Below are positions 25,463-35,124 of a stretch of DNA of 52,666 bases, piece by piece. How positions within the stretch are numbered: position 1 is the first letter of the stretch; each line of letters starts with the position of its first letter. The notes below the pieces were generated by a model. It was not told the DNA's origin, made no database searches, and worked only from the letters and a program-made list of their open reading frames with translations. Origin of the DNA: CAZHPA01 sp964533945. Lineage in GTDB: Bacteria; Bacillota; Clostridia; Lachnospirales; WRBF01. Position numbers and translations under genes: made by a program. The stretch is taken from assembly GCA_964533945.1 (NCBI GenBank), contig CAZHPA010000010.1, positions 1-52,666 on the forward strand, given 5' to 3'.

Positions 25463-26413
25463 TTACTTCTTTAACTCATTTTTTTGTATTCCAGATGTTT
25501 CAGACGTTTCAAATTCGGGGTATATTGCTTCAAATATTTCCAAAATAGCTTTAGCTGCATTTTGGGAAGGTCTACTTGTTATATTTGCGTCAAGCAAAGC
25601 AATTTTTTCGTTTTTAACTGCATTTATATTGTCCCAATGTTTTCTTGAAGGAATTTCGAACAACGGGCTGTTTTTATCTATATATGAAACATGCATTTCG
25701 GGCGGGTCGTATGGAATATTTGTTAATATAACATCTGGGTTGGCTTGTAAAACAGCTTCTTCATTAACGGCAAGCCAACCAGATTTTTCAGCAAAAATAT
25801 TAGTTCCCCCTGCTTTTTCAAGCAACTCATTTAAAAACGTATTTGAGCCGAAAGAATATAATTCGGGTGCCGGCGATATTTCAAAATATACTGTTTTTTT
25901 ATTTTGAATTTTTGAAACAGCTTCTTCAACATTTGAAATTGTTTGCTGCATTTGTTCAATCATTTCTTGGGCTTTATCTTCTGTTTTGGTTAGCGTCCCT
26001 AGTTGTTCGATTTGTTCATATATTTCATTTATAGTTTGTGGCGTTTTTAAGTTTACAACATTAATACCTGCATTTTGTAAAGCTTCTTCAACGCTTTTTG
26101 TTAAAATTAGCGTATTTATTTCGGAAGCAAATATAACATCAGGTTTTAAGCTAATTAATTGTTCGGCGTTTGCGCTATATTGAAAATCCATATAAACAAC
26201 GTTTTCACCTAAGCCTTCAACGTCTTCTGAAAATGTGTCGACTGCAATAATTTTTTCAGATAACCCTAACCCAACTAAAATTTCGGTGTTACTTGGAGAT
26301 GTTGAAATTATACGTTTTGCTTTAGCTTGGGTTGAATTTACCGCTTGCTCTTTAGTTGTACAGCCGCATAATCCTAGTAATAAAATTAAAATTAAAATTT
26401 TAAAAAGCTTCAA
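25463..26413 (-). CDS. Substrate-binding lipoprotein of the FecB/BtuF importer
   Basis: 316 aa starting at TTG (26413) with AGGGGAA upstream. The signal peptide ends in a lipobox with acceptor Cys18 (LCGC), so the mature protein is lipid-anchored on the outside. The two-lobe periplasmic binding fold is shown by RIISTSPSNTEILVGLG and by LKPDVIFASE. Such proteins bind vitamin B12, heme or ferric siderophores. No cobalamin riboswitch is visible upstream, and the gene is 12 bases from mgsA, so it may be read from that operon. Confidence 0.88.
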   Translation of the reverse strand: MKLFKILILILLLGLCGCTTKEQAVNSTQAKAKRIISTSPSNTEILVGLGLSEKIIAVDTFSEDVEGLGENVVYMDFQYSANAEQLISLKPDVIFASEINTLILTKSVEEALQNAGINVVNLKTPQTINEIYEQIEQLGTLTKTEDKAQEMIEQMQQTISNVEEAVSKIQNKKTVYFEISPAPELYSFGSNTFLNELLEKAGGTNIFAEKSGWLAVNEEAVLQANPDVILTNIPYDPPEMHVSYIDKNSPLFEIPSRKHWDNINAVKNEKIALLDANITSRPSQNAAKAILEIFEAIYPEFETSETSGIQKNELKK

Positions 26414-26425
26414 AATTAATTCCCC

Positions 26426-26821
26426 TTATTTAATTATAGCTCGCCAATCAAAATCCCCTCTATCAAGCGCCAAAAGCAAAGCTTCTGCTGTTGCTAAATT
26501 GCTTGCAAGAGGAATGTTGTGTATATCACAAAGCCTTAACAAACTGTTAATATCCGGTTCGTAATGCTTTTGCGACAACGGGTCACGCATAAATATAACT
26601 AAATCGATATTATTAAGTGCAACTTGAGCGCTTAGTTGCTGTTCGCCCCCAAGATGACCTGCCAAATATTTGTTAACAGGCAAATTAATTGCTTCCTCGA
26701 TAAGCCGACCTGTTGTTCCTGTTGCATACAGGTTATGTTTACTTAATATATTTCTATATGCAATGCATAAATTTTCCATTAATTTCTTTTTATTATCATG
26801 TGCAATAAAAGCTATGTTCAA
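26426..26821 (-). CDS. mgsA: Methylglyoxal synthase
   Basis: 131 aa, the usual short form. The motifs FIAHDNKK, TGTTGRL, GHLGGEQQL and the catalytic region FMRDPLSQKHYEPD are all present. It converts dihydroxyacetone phosphate to methylglyoxal and phosphate. Its ATG overlaps the rodA stop by four bases, a linkage common in Clostridia, so it is likely the last gene of the cell-shape transcript. Confidence 0.96.
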   Translation of the reverse strand: MNIAFIAHDNKKKLMENLCIAYRNILSKHNLYATGTTGRLIEEAINLPVNKYLAGHLGGEQQLSAQVALNNIDLVIFMRDPLSQKHYEPDINSLLRLCDIHNIPLASNLATAEALLLALDRGDFDWRAIIK

Positions 26822-27969
26822 TTTTTTTCATCCTCCCTTCCGTTTCTAAAGACCGAACGGTGCCTTGACATTGAAACGTTAATTACAAGCCCAATTCCAA
26901 TCATGCAAACCCACATAGAGCTTCCTCCATAACTAACAAACGGAAAAGGCATTCCTGTATTTGTTAAAAGCCCTGTTGCAACTCCCACATTAACAAATGT
27001 TTGAAAAGCAATCATAGCCCCAACTCCAGAAGCAATAATTCTGCCTATTAAATCGACTGAATTATGGGCAATAAACAAGCATTTGCAAACTATAAAAAGC
27101 ATAACAACCAAAAGCGAAACGCAGCCTATAAAGCCAAATTCTTCCCCTAAAACCGAAAAAATAAAATCATTGTGTGCATAGGGAACATAATTTATTTGAG
27201 TTAAAGTTCCGCTATTTAATCCTTTTCCGGCAAGCTGCCCGGAACCAATTGCGCGAATTGAATGAAGCGTTTGATAATATAGTGGGTCGCTTTCGTTGGG
27301 GTTTAACCATGAAGTAATACGGCCTATTTGGTAACTTGTTAATATTTTATCTACAAAAATATGAGGCGTTCTTACGGCATCTTGACAAATTGCAACAATT
27401 ATTGGAACGCCCAAGCCAAACATTACTAAAACGTATTTATAATTTATTTTTGAAACAAACAAAATAGCAGTTAAAATTGCCAAAATAACAAGGCTTGCAG
27501 AAAGCGATGGCTGTTTGTTAACCAAAATAAATGTTATTATAGTGCTTGCTAAAATACAGCTAAGCACAGCTATATTATTAATTGACTTTTGATATTTGTC
27601 AATAATTTTTGCCAGAAAAATAATTGTAAAAATTTTGGAAAATTCGGAAGGTTGTATACCAACCTCCCCAAAACTTAACCACCTTGCAACCGAACTGTTG
27701 CTTAATATTATAACGGCAACCAAAAGCGAAGTATTTATTATATAAAAAATAATATAAAATTTACAAATAAAATGATAATCTATAAATGCTGCCAAAAGCA
27801 ATAAAATTAACCCTGAAATAAACCAAATTAATTGAGAATAACTAAAGTTTGAAATACCAAGTACTGCTGAATTATATGCTGCGCTATTAATAAGAACAAT
27901 TCCAAAAATTGAAACCGCACAAACCAAAAACAAAAGCAAAAAGTCGAAAGACTTTAGATTCCTTCTCAT
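26818..27969 (-). CDS. rodA: Rod-shape SEDS glycosyltransferase RodA
   Basis: 383 aa from ATG at 27969 (TTG at 27975 is the alternative). About ten transmembrane helices are predicted. The conserved GIQPSEFSKI and the C-terminal GMPFPFVSYGGSSM motifs identify a SEDS family peptidoglycan polymerase. It works with the class B penicillin-binding protein encoded by mrdA in this cluster. A strong terminator lies just upstream, which is unusual. Confidence 0.9.
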   Translation of the reverse strand: MRRNLKSFDFLLLFLVCAVSIFGIVLINSAAYNSAVLGISNFSYSQLIWFISGLILLLLAAFIDYHFICKFYIIFYIINTSLLVAVIILSNSSVARWLSFGEVGIQPSEFSKIFTIIFLAKIIDKYQKSINNIAVLSCILASTIITFILVNKQPSLSASLVILAILTAILFVSKINYKYVLVMFGLGVPIIVAICQDAVRTPHIFVDKILTSYQIGRITSWLNPNESDPLYYQTLHSIRAIGSGQLAGKGLNSGTLTQINYVPYAHNDFIFSVLGEEFGFIGCVSLLVVMLFIVCKCLFIAHNSVDLIGRIIASGVGAMIAFQTFVNVGVATGLLTNTGMPFPFVSYGGSSMWVCMIGIGLVINVSMSRHRSVFRNGREDEKN

Positions 27970-27996
27970 TATCAAAAACCTTTCTTAAAAACCTAT

Positions 27997-28032
27997 TTAA
28001 AAAAAGTCAAGTTCAGTTTTTTCAACTTGACT
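27997..28032 (-). terminator. Rho-independent terminator after minE
   Basis: On the minus strand the 9-base arms AGTCAAGTT and AACTTGACT (28005-28032) flank a 10-base loop and are followed by seven Ts. It would stop the mre-min transcript. Only about 30 bases remain before rodA, so rodA must depend on read-through or an upstream internal promoter. Confidence 0.85.
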
Positions 28033-28118
28033 ACTCAATATTGCTGCCAAAGCGCATTTTATACAATAAACTTTTAGCACAGCAATTTTTATTTATAAAA
28101 AATATGTTAACCGATAAT

Positions 28119-28400
28119 TTATCTAACTTGAGTTTTCCGCATAGAACGAATCGGAATGTTTGCACACAACATTGGAACGCTTTGTCCGAGTGCGTCTGAG
28201 TATGTTTGAGAAATTTGGATATCAAGTTCTTCTTCATCAATTTCCATATAATTAGAAATAACTTTAATTATATCTACTTTTAGCATTTCTAAAAGCTGCG
28301 TTGAACAATTAACACGGTCGTGGATTAAAACAAGCTTCAATCTATCTTTTGCAATGTTTTTGGAAGCATTTTTCCTAGGAAAAAGATTAAGTAATTCCAT
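28119..28400 (-). CDS. minE: Cell division topological specificity factor MinE
   Basis: 93 aa from ATG at 28400; a GTG nine bases earlier is the alternative. The N-terminal anti-MinCD helix (RLKLVLIHDRVN) and the C-terminal topological domain (VDIIKVISNYMEIDEEEL) match the family. MinE displaces MinCD from midcell by stimulating MinD ATP hydrolysis. It follows minD by 15 bases. Confidence 0.95.
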   Translation of the reverse strand: MELLNLFPRKNASKNIAKDRLKLVLIHDRVNCSTQLLEMLKVDIIKVISNYMEIDEEELDIQISQTYSDALGQSVPMLCANIPIRSMRKTQVR

Positions 28401-28415
28401 ATTTCCCACATTCCT

Positions 28416-29213
28416 TTAATTTCCGAAACGGAAAAGTTTTTTAATTTTTTCAAAAATACTAGTTTCAACATTCAATTCCATCAAAGGTACGTTTTCGCCA
28501 AGCAATCTTTTTGTTACATTTCTAAATGCTTGTCCTGCTTTTGAATTTTCATCAAGAACAGTTGGTTCCCCTTTGTTTGCGGAAATAACAACAGATTCGT
28601 CGTCGGGAACAATTCCCAAAACATCAATTGCTAAAACGTCTGTAACGTCGTCTAACGACATCATGTCACCACGTTTTACCATATCAATTCTAATTCGGTT
28701 TAATACAAGCATTGGGTTATTTAATTCGCTTGCTTCAAGTAAACCGATTATTCTGTCGGCATCACGCACGGCAGAAACTTCAGGAGTAGTTACAACAACG
28801 GCACGGTCGGCACCAGCTATTGCGTTTTTAAAGCCTTGCTCGATGCCTGCCGGGCAATCAATTATTATGTATTCAAAATCTTCCTTTAAACTTTGGCAAA
28901 GCTTAAACATTTGCTCCGGATTAACAGCGGTTTTATCTTTTGTTTGGGCTGCCGGAAGCAAAAATAATGAATCAAATCTTTTGTCTTTAATTAAAGCTTG
29001 TTTTAGGCGGCAATTTCCTTCGACAACATCAATTAAATCATATACTATTCTATTTTCAAGACCTAATATTACGTCAAGATTTCTAAGCCCAATGTCGGCA
29101 TCAACCATAACTACTTTTTTGCCTTCTGCAGCAAGACCTGTGCCAATATTTGCAGAAGAAGTTGTTTTGCCAACGCCGCCTTTACCTGAAGTTATAACAA
29201 TGACCTCACTCAT
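28416..29213 (-). CDS. minD: Septum site-determining ATPase MinD
   Basis: 265 aa. The deviant Walker A is SGKGGVGKTT at about 9-18, and the switch region VDADIGLRNLD follows. The C-terminal amphipathic helix (FEKIKKLFRF) is the membrane-targeting sequence. MinD binds MinC to block FtsZ ring formation near poles and is regulated by MinE. It is separated from minC by 125 bases. Confidence 0.97.
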   Translation of the reverse strand: MSEVIVITSGKGGVGKTTSSANIGTGLAAEGKKVVMVDADIGLRNLDVILGLENRIVYDLIDVVEGNCRLKQALIKDKRFDSLFLLPAAQTKDKTAVNPEQMFKLCQSLKEDFEYIIIDCPAGIEQGFKNAIAGADRAVVVTTPEVSAVRDADRIIGLLEASELNNPMLVLNRIRIDMVKRGDMMSLDDVTDVLAIDVLGIVPDDESVVISANKGEPTVLDENSKAGQAFRNVTKRLLGENVPLMELNVETSIFEKIKKLFRFGN

Positions 29214-29338
29214 TAATTTTTCCCCCTAAACTTATGTCTATAACTATATTAACAAAAAATACCTTATAATGCACTATATTTTTGAAGCAAATTATGCCAA
29301 TAAAAGCTATGTTTCAACATTTTAAGATTAATTGCAAT

Positions 29339-30016
29339 CTAAATAAGCGGTTCAATATATAATTTATCGTTTTTAATATAGGCATACGATGGTGAATTAT
29401 TTTCTTTATTTTTCTCCAAAAAACTGTATGGAATATGCGTTATCATGTCGGCAATTCTAAGTTGAATTGGTCTTAGGCAAAGGGCGCAAACGTAGCAGCT
29501 TGTGTTTCCGCTACAACCTGCATGAACAACTCCCCTTGCGGTTCCCAAAATAATAACGTTTCCTTCTGCAATAACTTCTGCTCCGGGGTTTATATCACCC
29601 ACAACAACAACCGAACCGGGATATTTAATAGATTGCCCGCTACGCAAGCTTCCGCTATGAAAGCTTGTCATAACCTCCCAACCTATTTGCTGTTCCATAG
29701 GCTTTTTCATTTTTGCGCTAATGCTGCTTATAAAATCTTCAACTATATTGGTAGGCGGTTTTTCTTCTTTTCTAACATATGAAACTTTAAGTTCCGATTC
29801 TTTTGTTAAAATATTTAAAAGTTCGGCTTCTTCGTCTTCAGATAAAGTTCTGCCCTGAAATGAAATGCTTGCTTCAGCACCCATAAAAAACTTTTTTGCA
29901 TCTATAACTTTTTTGCCAAAAATTGTTTTAACTTGTTCAAACTCTGTTTTGTCGTCAAGCAAAATTGTAATTCCGTTTTTTTTGCCTTTAAAAACAACAA
30001 CATTTTCCCCTGCCAT
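29339..30016 (-). CDS. minC: Septum site-determining protein MinC
   Basis: 225 aa, with AGGGGGG before the ATG. The N-terminal domain spans about 1-105 and the C-terminal beta-helix starts at about 115 with RSGQSIKYPGSVVVVGDINPGAEV. MinC inhibits FtsZ polymerisation when recruited by MinD. It sits between the penicillin-binding protein and minD in the usual clostridial order. Confidence 0.95.
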   Translation of the reverse strand: MAGENVVVFKGKKNGITILLDDKTEFEQVKTIFGKKVIDAKKFFMGAEASISFQGRTLSEDEEAELLNILTKESELKVSYVRKEEKPPTNIVEDFISSISAKMKKPMEQQIGWEVMTSFHSGSLRSGQSIKYPGSVVVVGDINPGAEVIAEGNVIILGTARGVVHAGCSGNTSCYVCALCLRPIQLRIADMITHIPYSFLEKNKENNSPSYAYIKNDKLYIEPLI

Positions 30017-30063
30017 AACTTTACCCCCCTAAAGCCTTCGGTTTCCTAAAGTTTTTAGTTTTG

Positions 30064-32601
30064 TTAAGGAGAAATTACATTGGTTTCTTCCCCTTTATCC
30101 GCTTGTTTATCAAGCCTTAAATATTCGGCAATAACCTTTTTGGCAACTTGAGATGCCGGCGCTATAGTTGTTTTTGTATCGCCATATGGCATCATAACAT
30201 AAATAGATATTTGTGGGTCTTCAAAAGGTGCAAAACCGCCGAATGATGAATGGTCGTTTCTTAGCTTGTTTTCTTCAGCTGTTCCTGTTTTTCCTGCAAC
30301 ACGAACAGGAAAATCTTTAAACACTTCTTTCGCTGTTCCCCGTGTTCCTTCTGTAACTAAAAGCATACCATCATATACAGTTTTTAAAGTTTCAGGTGAT
30401 ATTTTAACAATAGTTTCAACAATTGGGCTATATTGTTCAACTAATTCTCCTTTTTGCGTTTCAATTTTATCTAAAAGATGAAATTTATATCTTACACCTT
30501 TTGTTGCAAGCGTTGCTATATATTTTGCCATATTTGCGGATGTATAGTTGTTTTTTGCTTGCCCAATAGAAGTTTTAACGGTATCGCCATCATACCAATT
30601 TGCATCTTGATGGTTTGGCTGATTTGGGTTGTATAGTTCCCACAAGTATTTTTTATATTCGGGAGAAGAAATAACAAGCATTCCTTCTTCTAAATTTTTG
30701 TTTCTTTCTCCTATTTCAACGCCTGTTGCTTCGTTTAGCCCAAAAGCTATCATATATTCATTTAAAGCACGAATACTATCAAATTGATTTCCGCTTTTTG
30801 AGTTACCCATAATGTATGAAGCTTCACAAAAATAGTAGTTACATGAAACTTCAAGAGCTGTTGCAGCGTTAACCGAACCATGCGAACCGGAAGACCAACA
30901 GCTTGTTGTTGGCGTGCCTGCTTTTGTAAATGTATGTTGGTCATAAATTAAAGTGCTTGGGTTAACAACACCTTTTTCTAAAGCAGCAATTGCCGTAATC
31001 ATTTTAAAAGTTGAACCGGGCGCTCTTTGCTCTGAAAATGGTCTGTTGTACATTGGTCTTGTTAGGTCTTCATTTAATTTACGGTAATATTCATTGTTAA
31101 ATGTATTTACAAACTGATTGTTATCGAAAGAAGGATAAGAAACAGCAACTAAAACATCGCCATTATTAACATCTGAAACAACAACAGAACCTGTGCAAGG
31201 GTCAAGATTTGTCATTTGGGGAGTTATTATTCCTTCGTTTAAACTATCTAAAATAACTTGAAGCGTTGTAATTTTACCTAATTTAATACGTTCTATATAA
31301 TCTTCTCGTTCTGGTATAAGTTTTTGTTCGTGCATTGTTAAAATCATTTGAAGCGGTGTTATACTTCCAGATTCAATGCCTTCTTCAATTATTTCTTTAA
31401 CGTTATCAATTTCTTCTTTTGTTTTAATTTGTGCATTAGGCAAAACACCCAATACATATTGCTTAACACTATTTGAATAGCTTTCTTCTAAAGAGGAAAA
31501 AATATCTTGCAAAGATATTGTGTTGCAATTAACTAAAGATTTAAAAAATTGCTTTTGTGTAATTGGCGCTTCTCTTGAAGATAGACCGCTTAATTTATTT
31601 ACCAAAACTTCTTTTAAAGTTTCTTCTAAAATGTCGTAAGCTTTTTTTTGAAGCTCAGCATCAAGTGTTAAAAATATTTTACTTCCTTGTATTGGTTCGT
31701 TAACTTTTAGTGTTCTAAGCTGCTTGTCAAGATTTGTAACTTCTACAACTTTGCTTCCTTTAGTTCCGCTTAATTCACGTTCGAATGCCATCTCAATGCC
31801 AGATTTTCCAACTATATCGTAATACGAATAGCCTTCGCCAAACATTTCAAGCTCTTCTTTTTTATTCAACGCTCTAATATATCCAATTATATGGGAAAAA
31901 TATTTGCCTTGAGGATAGTTTCTTAAAAAGTCAACGTCTACATAAATTCCTGTAAACTTATCGTTATTTTCTTCTATAGAAACAACGGTTTCGCTTTTAA
32001 CATCAAAACATATTGTAATATGTTCGTGTTTGCGATAGCGCTGCATATAAACTGCACTTCTTAAAGACAAAAGTTTTCTTGCTTCAAGGGAACTTAAGTT
32101 TTCGTCAATTTCAAATTTTTTTCTTAAAAATTCTATAGTTTCTGGTGCGGTTAAGTTTTCATCAACAACCATATTTTCTTTCCAGTCCTTTTCTCTTTCT
32201 TTGTTGTCATCGAATAGAAAAACATATGGTTCGTGCAAAGAAATTGGGAAATCGTCAACGTATTTTTCGCCGTTTTTTTCAAGAAGCAAAATTAAGTCAT
32301 ATAGCGCCGAATTAATATCTCCTTTTCCAATTACGTTGGGGTCTATTTTAATTGTGTACGCCGATTCGTTAATTGCAAGGGGTCTTCCGTATCTATCGTG
32401 GATTGTTCCACGAGGCGCATTAATTGTAACTTCTTTTGTTGTTGTAAGCTGCAAAAACGATTGATACGATTCGCCTTCAACTATTTGCAATGTAAATAGC
32501 TTAACTACCAAAAAGTAAAATGATAAAGCTGTAGTTATAAACAATATAAGCAACCTATTAGTTATAAAATTAACAACTTTACGCCAAAATTTTTGTTCCA
32601 A
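30064..32601 (-). CDS. mrdA: Class B penicillin-binding protein 2 with extra helical insert
   Basis: 845 aa starting at TTG (32601) with GGGGAGG upstream. A cytoplasmic tail and one helix precede the dimerisation domain, marked by APRGTIHDRYGRPLA. The transpeptidase has the active-site S530 in STFK, SCN at 586-588 and KTG at 771-773. Between the LTLD motif at about 311 and the transpeptidase at about 467 there is an insert of ~120 residues, about 340-466, predicted helical, which makes it longer than the common ~600-700 aa form. It cross-links side-wall peptidoglycan with RodA. Confidence 0.94.
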   Translation of the reverse strand: MEQKFWRKVVNFITNRLLILFITTALSFYFLVVKLFTLQIVEGESYQSFLQLTTTKEVTINAPRGTIHDRYGRPLAINESAYTIKIDPNVIGKGDINSALYDLILLLEKNGEKYVDDFPISLHEPYVFLFDDNKEREKDWKENMVVDENLTAPETIEFLRKKFEIDENLSSLEARKLLSLRSAVYMQRYRKHEHITICFDVKSETVVSIEENNDKFTGIYVDVDFLRNYPQGKYFSHIIGYIRALNKKEELEMFGEGYSYYDIVGKSGIEMAFERELSGTKGSKVVEVTNLDKQLRTLKVNEPIQGSKIFLTLDAELQKKAYDILEETLKEVLVNKLSGLSSREAPITQKQFFKSLVNCNTISLQDIFSSLEESYSNSVKQYVLGVLPNAQIKTKEEIDNVKEIIEEGIESGSITPLQMILTMHEQKLIPEREDYIERIKLGKITTLQVILDSLNEGIITPQMTNLDPCTGSVVVSDVNNGDVLVAVSYPSFDNNQFVNTFNNEYYRKLNEDLTRPMYNRPFSEQRAPGSTFKMITAIAALEKGVVNPSTLIYDQHTFTKAGTPTTSCWSSGSHGSVNAATALEVSCNYYFCEASYIMGNSKSGNQFDSIRALNEYMIAFGLNEATGVEIGERNKNLEEGMLVISSPEYKKYLWELYNPNQPNHQDANWYDGDTVKTSIGQAKNNYTSANMAKYIATLATKGVRYKFHLLDKIETQKGELVEQYSPIVETIVKISPETLKTVYDGMLLVTEGTRGTAKEVFKDFPVRVAGKTGTAEENKLRNDHSSFGGFAPFEDPQISIYVMMPYGDTKTTIAPASQVAKKVIAEYLRLDKQADKGEETNVISP

Positions 32602-32636
32602 AATTAACCTCCCCTTCTATTTGCGATTAAGTTATT

Positions 32637-33149
32637 TTAAAATAATTTGCGATTTTTTCTTTCAAATTCGCAAATTTTATCGTTAATTGCATATACTAAT
32701 CGGTATATTGGAATTGAAAGAATTGTGTTATATGCTGCTTCGGGTAAAATTATTGTTCCAAAATAATAGAAGAAGTCAACTTTTCCTCTAAATAAAAAGC
32801 TTGAAAAATAGAACGCAAATTCGTACCCTATTATACTAACGGCAACTAAAAATAAAGGTAAAATGAAATTTTCGCTATAAAAATTTTTAAAAGGCTTGCC
32901 GCAAAAATAGCCTGTTAGCATTCCTAAAAGGGAATATAGCCCAATAAAACGTCCAAAAAAAATATCTTGCAAAAGCCCAGAAAAAAAGCCAATAATTGCT
33001 CCTTCAAGGTCGCCTCTAAGCATTGCGTATGAAACAACTATAATTATTGCCGTGTTGGGCTTAATGCCTATAATTTCTATATGTTCAAACAATGTGGATT
33101 GCAATATAAAATTTAGGAGTATAACGAAAAAGGTAACAATAGCTCGCAC
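32637..33149 (-). CDS. mreD: Rod shape-determining protein MreD
   Basis: 170 aa starting at GTG (33149) with GAGGTG just upstream. Five or six hydrophobic segments and the motif GFFSGLLQDIFFGRFIGL are typical of MreD. It bridges MreC and the elongation machinery in the membrane. Seven bases separate it from the mreC stop. Confidence 0.92.
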   Translation of the reverse strand: MRAIVTFFVILLNFILQSTLFEHIEIIGIKPNTAIIIVVSYAMLRGDLEGAIIGFFSGLLQDIFFGRFIGLYSLLGMLTGYFCGKPFKNFYSENFILPLFLVAVSIIGYEFAFYFSSFLFRGKVDFFYYFGTIILPEAAYNTILSIPIYRLVYAINDKICEFERKNRKLF

Positions 33150-33156
33150 AGCACCT

Positions 33157-34023
33157 CTACTCCTTTTCTAGCTTTTCATCAAGAGGCAAAAACACTTCTG
33201 TAATAACTAAAACTTCTTCCATATGTTTAAAATCAACAAACGGCTTAACTATTGCATGCTTTGTAAACCCTTTTGGGTCTGTTGAAACAGAAGTTACCAA
33301 GCCTATAGGAAGCCCTGGTGGGTATATATCACTTAAATGGGACGTTACAAGCTCATCTCCTGCCAAGAGTTCTGCGCTAATTTCAATATATTCCATGCGG
33401 CAAAGCCCTTCATTCATTAGTGTCATGTCGCCTTTAACTATACCAATGTCGTTTGTTCTAATGCTTTTGGCGCTTACAGAACTTGTGTCGTCAATTAATG
33501 ATATAACTTTTGAATATGTTGCGCCAGATTCAATAATTCGCCCAACCAAACCACCAGATGCCAAAACAGCCATATTTTTTTGAAGCCCGTCATTAGAGCC
33601 TTTGTCTATTATAAATGTATCGTACCAATTTCCTGCATCTTTTGCTATAATGTTTGCTCCAACTTTAGGGTAATTTGGGTGTTTTTGGCTTATTTCCAAA
33701 AGTGCCGAAAGCCTTAAATTTTCTTCTTCAACAAGCCTTAATCTGTCGTTTTCTGCTTTAATTGCTGCAAGTTCTTCTTTTAAAGTTTTGTTTTCTCTTT
33801 CTGTTTCTGCAATATTAGTTAAAAAATTAATCTTTTGGGAAAACCATGAACCAATTGCCGTTGAATATTTTTGCAAAGGAGCAACAACATAGCCTGCACC
33901 ATCTTCTAATATTGTTGGCTTTTCTCTATATTTAATAGAAATTAACGCCATGCCAATGCAAAAAACAACCATTGTAATTATAAAAGCTTTTTTGTGTTTT
34001 CCTAAAAATTCCAAATAATTCAC
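33157..34023 (-). CDS. mreC: Rod shape-determining protein MreC
   Basis: 288 aa starting at GTG (34023). One helix at about 14-32, a coiled coil at about 70-110, and a C-terminal beta-barrel pair with GLVGRIIESGATYSKVISLID are the standard parts. MreC scaffolds penicillin-binding proteins on the outer face of the membrane. The gene starts 13 bases after mreB ends. Confidence 0.95.
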   Translation of the reverse strand: MNYLEFLGKHKKAFIITMVVFCIGMALISIKYREKPTILEDGAGYVVAPLQKYSTAIGSWFSQKINFLTNIAETERENKTLKEELAAIKAENDRLRLVEEENLRLSALLEISQKHPNYPKVGANIIAKDAGNWYDTFIIDKGSNDGLQKNMAVLASGGLVGRIIESGATYSKVISLIDDTSSVSAKSIRTNDIGIVKGDMTLMNEGLCRMEYIEISAELLAGDELVTSHLSDIYPPGLPIGLVTSVSTDPKGFTKHAIVKPFVDFKHMEEVLVITEVFLPLDEKLEKE

Positions 34024-34036
34024 CTAACCCATTTTT

Positions 34037-35065
34037 TTACATTCTAAGCTTCCGTGGAGTTATTAAAACGTTTTTAAGCGTTTGAAGCTGTTCAAGAACA
34101 ATTCCTGTTCCCAATGCAACACAATTTAGTGGCTCGTTTGCAATTCTAACAGCCATTCCCGTTTCGTGTGTAATTAATTTGTCAAGCCCTGTTATTAATG
34201 CCCCTCCGCCTGTTAACATTATGCCAGATTCCATAACGTCTGCTGCAAGTTCGGGCGGGGTTTTTTCAAGCGTAAATTTAATAGCGTCTATTATTGCATT
34301 AATTGGTTCTAATATTGCAATATTTATTTCATAGGAAGAAATTTCAATTGTTTTTGGCAAGCCTGTTATTAAATCTCGCCCTCTAATTCCCATATTTAAG
34401 TTACGGTCTGAATCGTAAACAGAACCTATTGTTAACTTAATTTCTTCGGCGCTTCTTTCGCCTATAGCAAGATTATATTCTTTTTTAACATAGTTTACAA
34501 TATGTTCATCAAGTTCATCTCCGGCAACACGCAAAGATTTGCTTGTAACAATTCCTCCTAATGATATTACAGCAACTTCGCTTGTTCCTCCGCCAATATC
34601 AACAACCATACTGCCTGTTGGTTCTTCTACGGGCAACCCCGAACCTATTGCTGCTGCCATTGGTTCTTCGATTAAATATGCATCACGTTCTCTTGCGCCT
34701 GCCGCAACTGTTGCTTCCATAACGGCACGTTTTTCAACTTCTGTAACCCCGGAAGGAACACAAACAACAACACGAGGCCGCCCGGAAAGAAGTGCTTTTT
34801 TATATGCTTTTGAAATAAAATATTTAAGCATTGATTGTGTTGTATCAAAATCTGCAATAACTCCATCTTTCATAGGGCGAATTGCAATTATGTTGCCGGG
34901 AGTTCGCCCAATCATTTGTTTTGCTTCATTGCCAACGGCAAGAACTTCTCTTGAATGCGTATTAATTGCAACAACAGAAGGCTCGTTAACAACTATTCCT
35001 TTGTTTTTTATAAATACTAACGTATTTGCGGTTCCTAAGTCTATCCCCAAATCTTTTGAAAACAT
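34037..35065 (-). CDS. mreB: Rod shape-determining actin homologue MreB
   Basis: 342 aa, typical length. Actin-fold motifs: phosphate-1 loop GIDLGTANTLVF, phosphate-2 VVDIGGGTSEVAVI, and adenosine motif GIMLTGGGALI. It forms filaments under the membrane that direct side-wall synthesis. It leads the mre-mrdA-min series and follows the DUF4321 gene by 60 bases. Confidence 0.97.
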   Translation of the reverse strand: MFSKDLGIDLGTANTLVFIKNKGIVVNEPSVVAINTHSREVLAVGNEAKQMIGRTPGNIIAIRPMKDGVIADFDTTQSMLKYFISKAYKKALLSGRPRVVVCVPSGVTEVEKRAVMEATVAAGARERDAYLIEEPMAAAIGSGLPVEEPTGSMVVDIGGGTSEVAVISLGGIVTSKSLRVAGDELDEHIVNYVKKEYNLAIGERSAEEIKLTIGSVYDSDRNLNMGIRGRDLITGLPKTIEISSYEINIAILEPINAIIDAIKFTLEKTPPELAADVMESGIMLTGGGALITGLDKLITHETGMAVRIANEPLNCVALGTGIVLEQLQTLKNVLITPRKLRM

Positions 35066-35124
35066 TTATTTTGTTTCTCCCTTCTAAAAATGTACCCCTA
35101 AAGCAAAAATAGAGCAAAAAAGAA

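Noticed and set aside
25463..26413. Cobalamin-specific importer (btuF)
   Set aside because: The fold class is clear, but no riboswitch or linked corrinoid gene supports B12 over iron siderophore or heme, so no symbol was given.
28573..29229. Plus-strand open frame of 218 codons opposite minD
   Set aside because: It is the complement of a well-supported minD gene and lacks a ribosome binding site.
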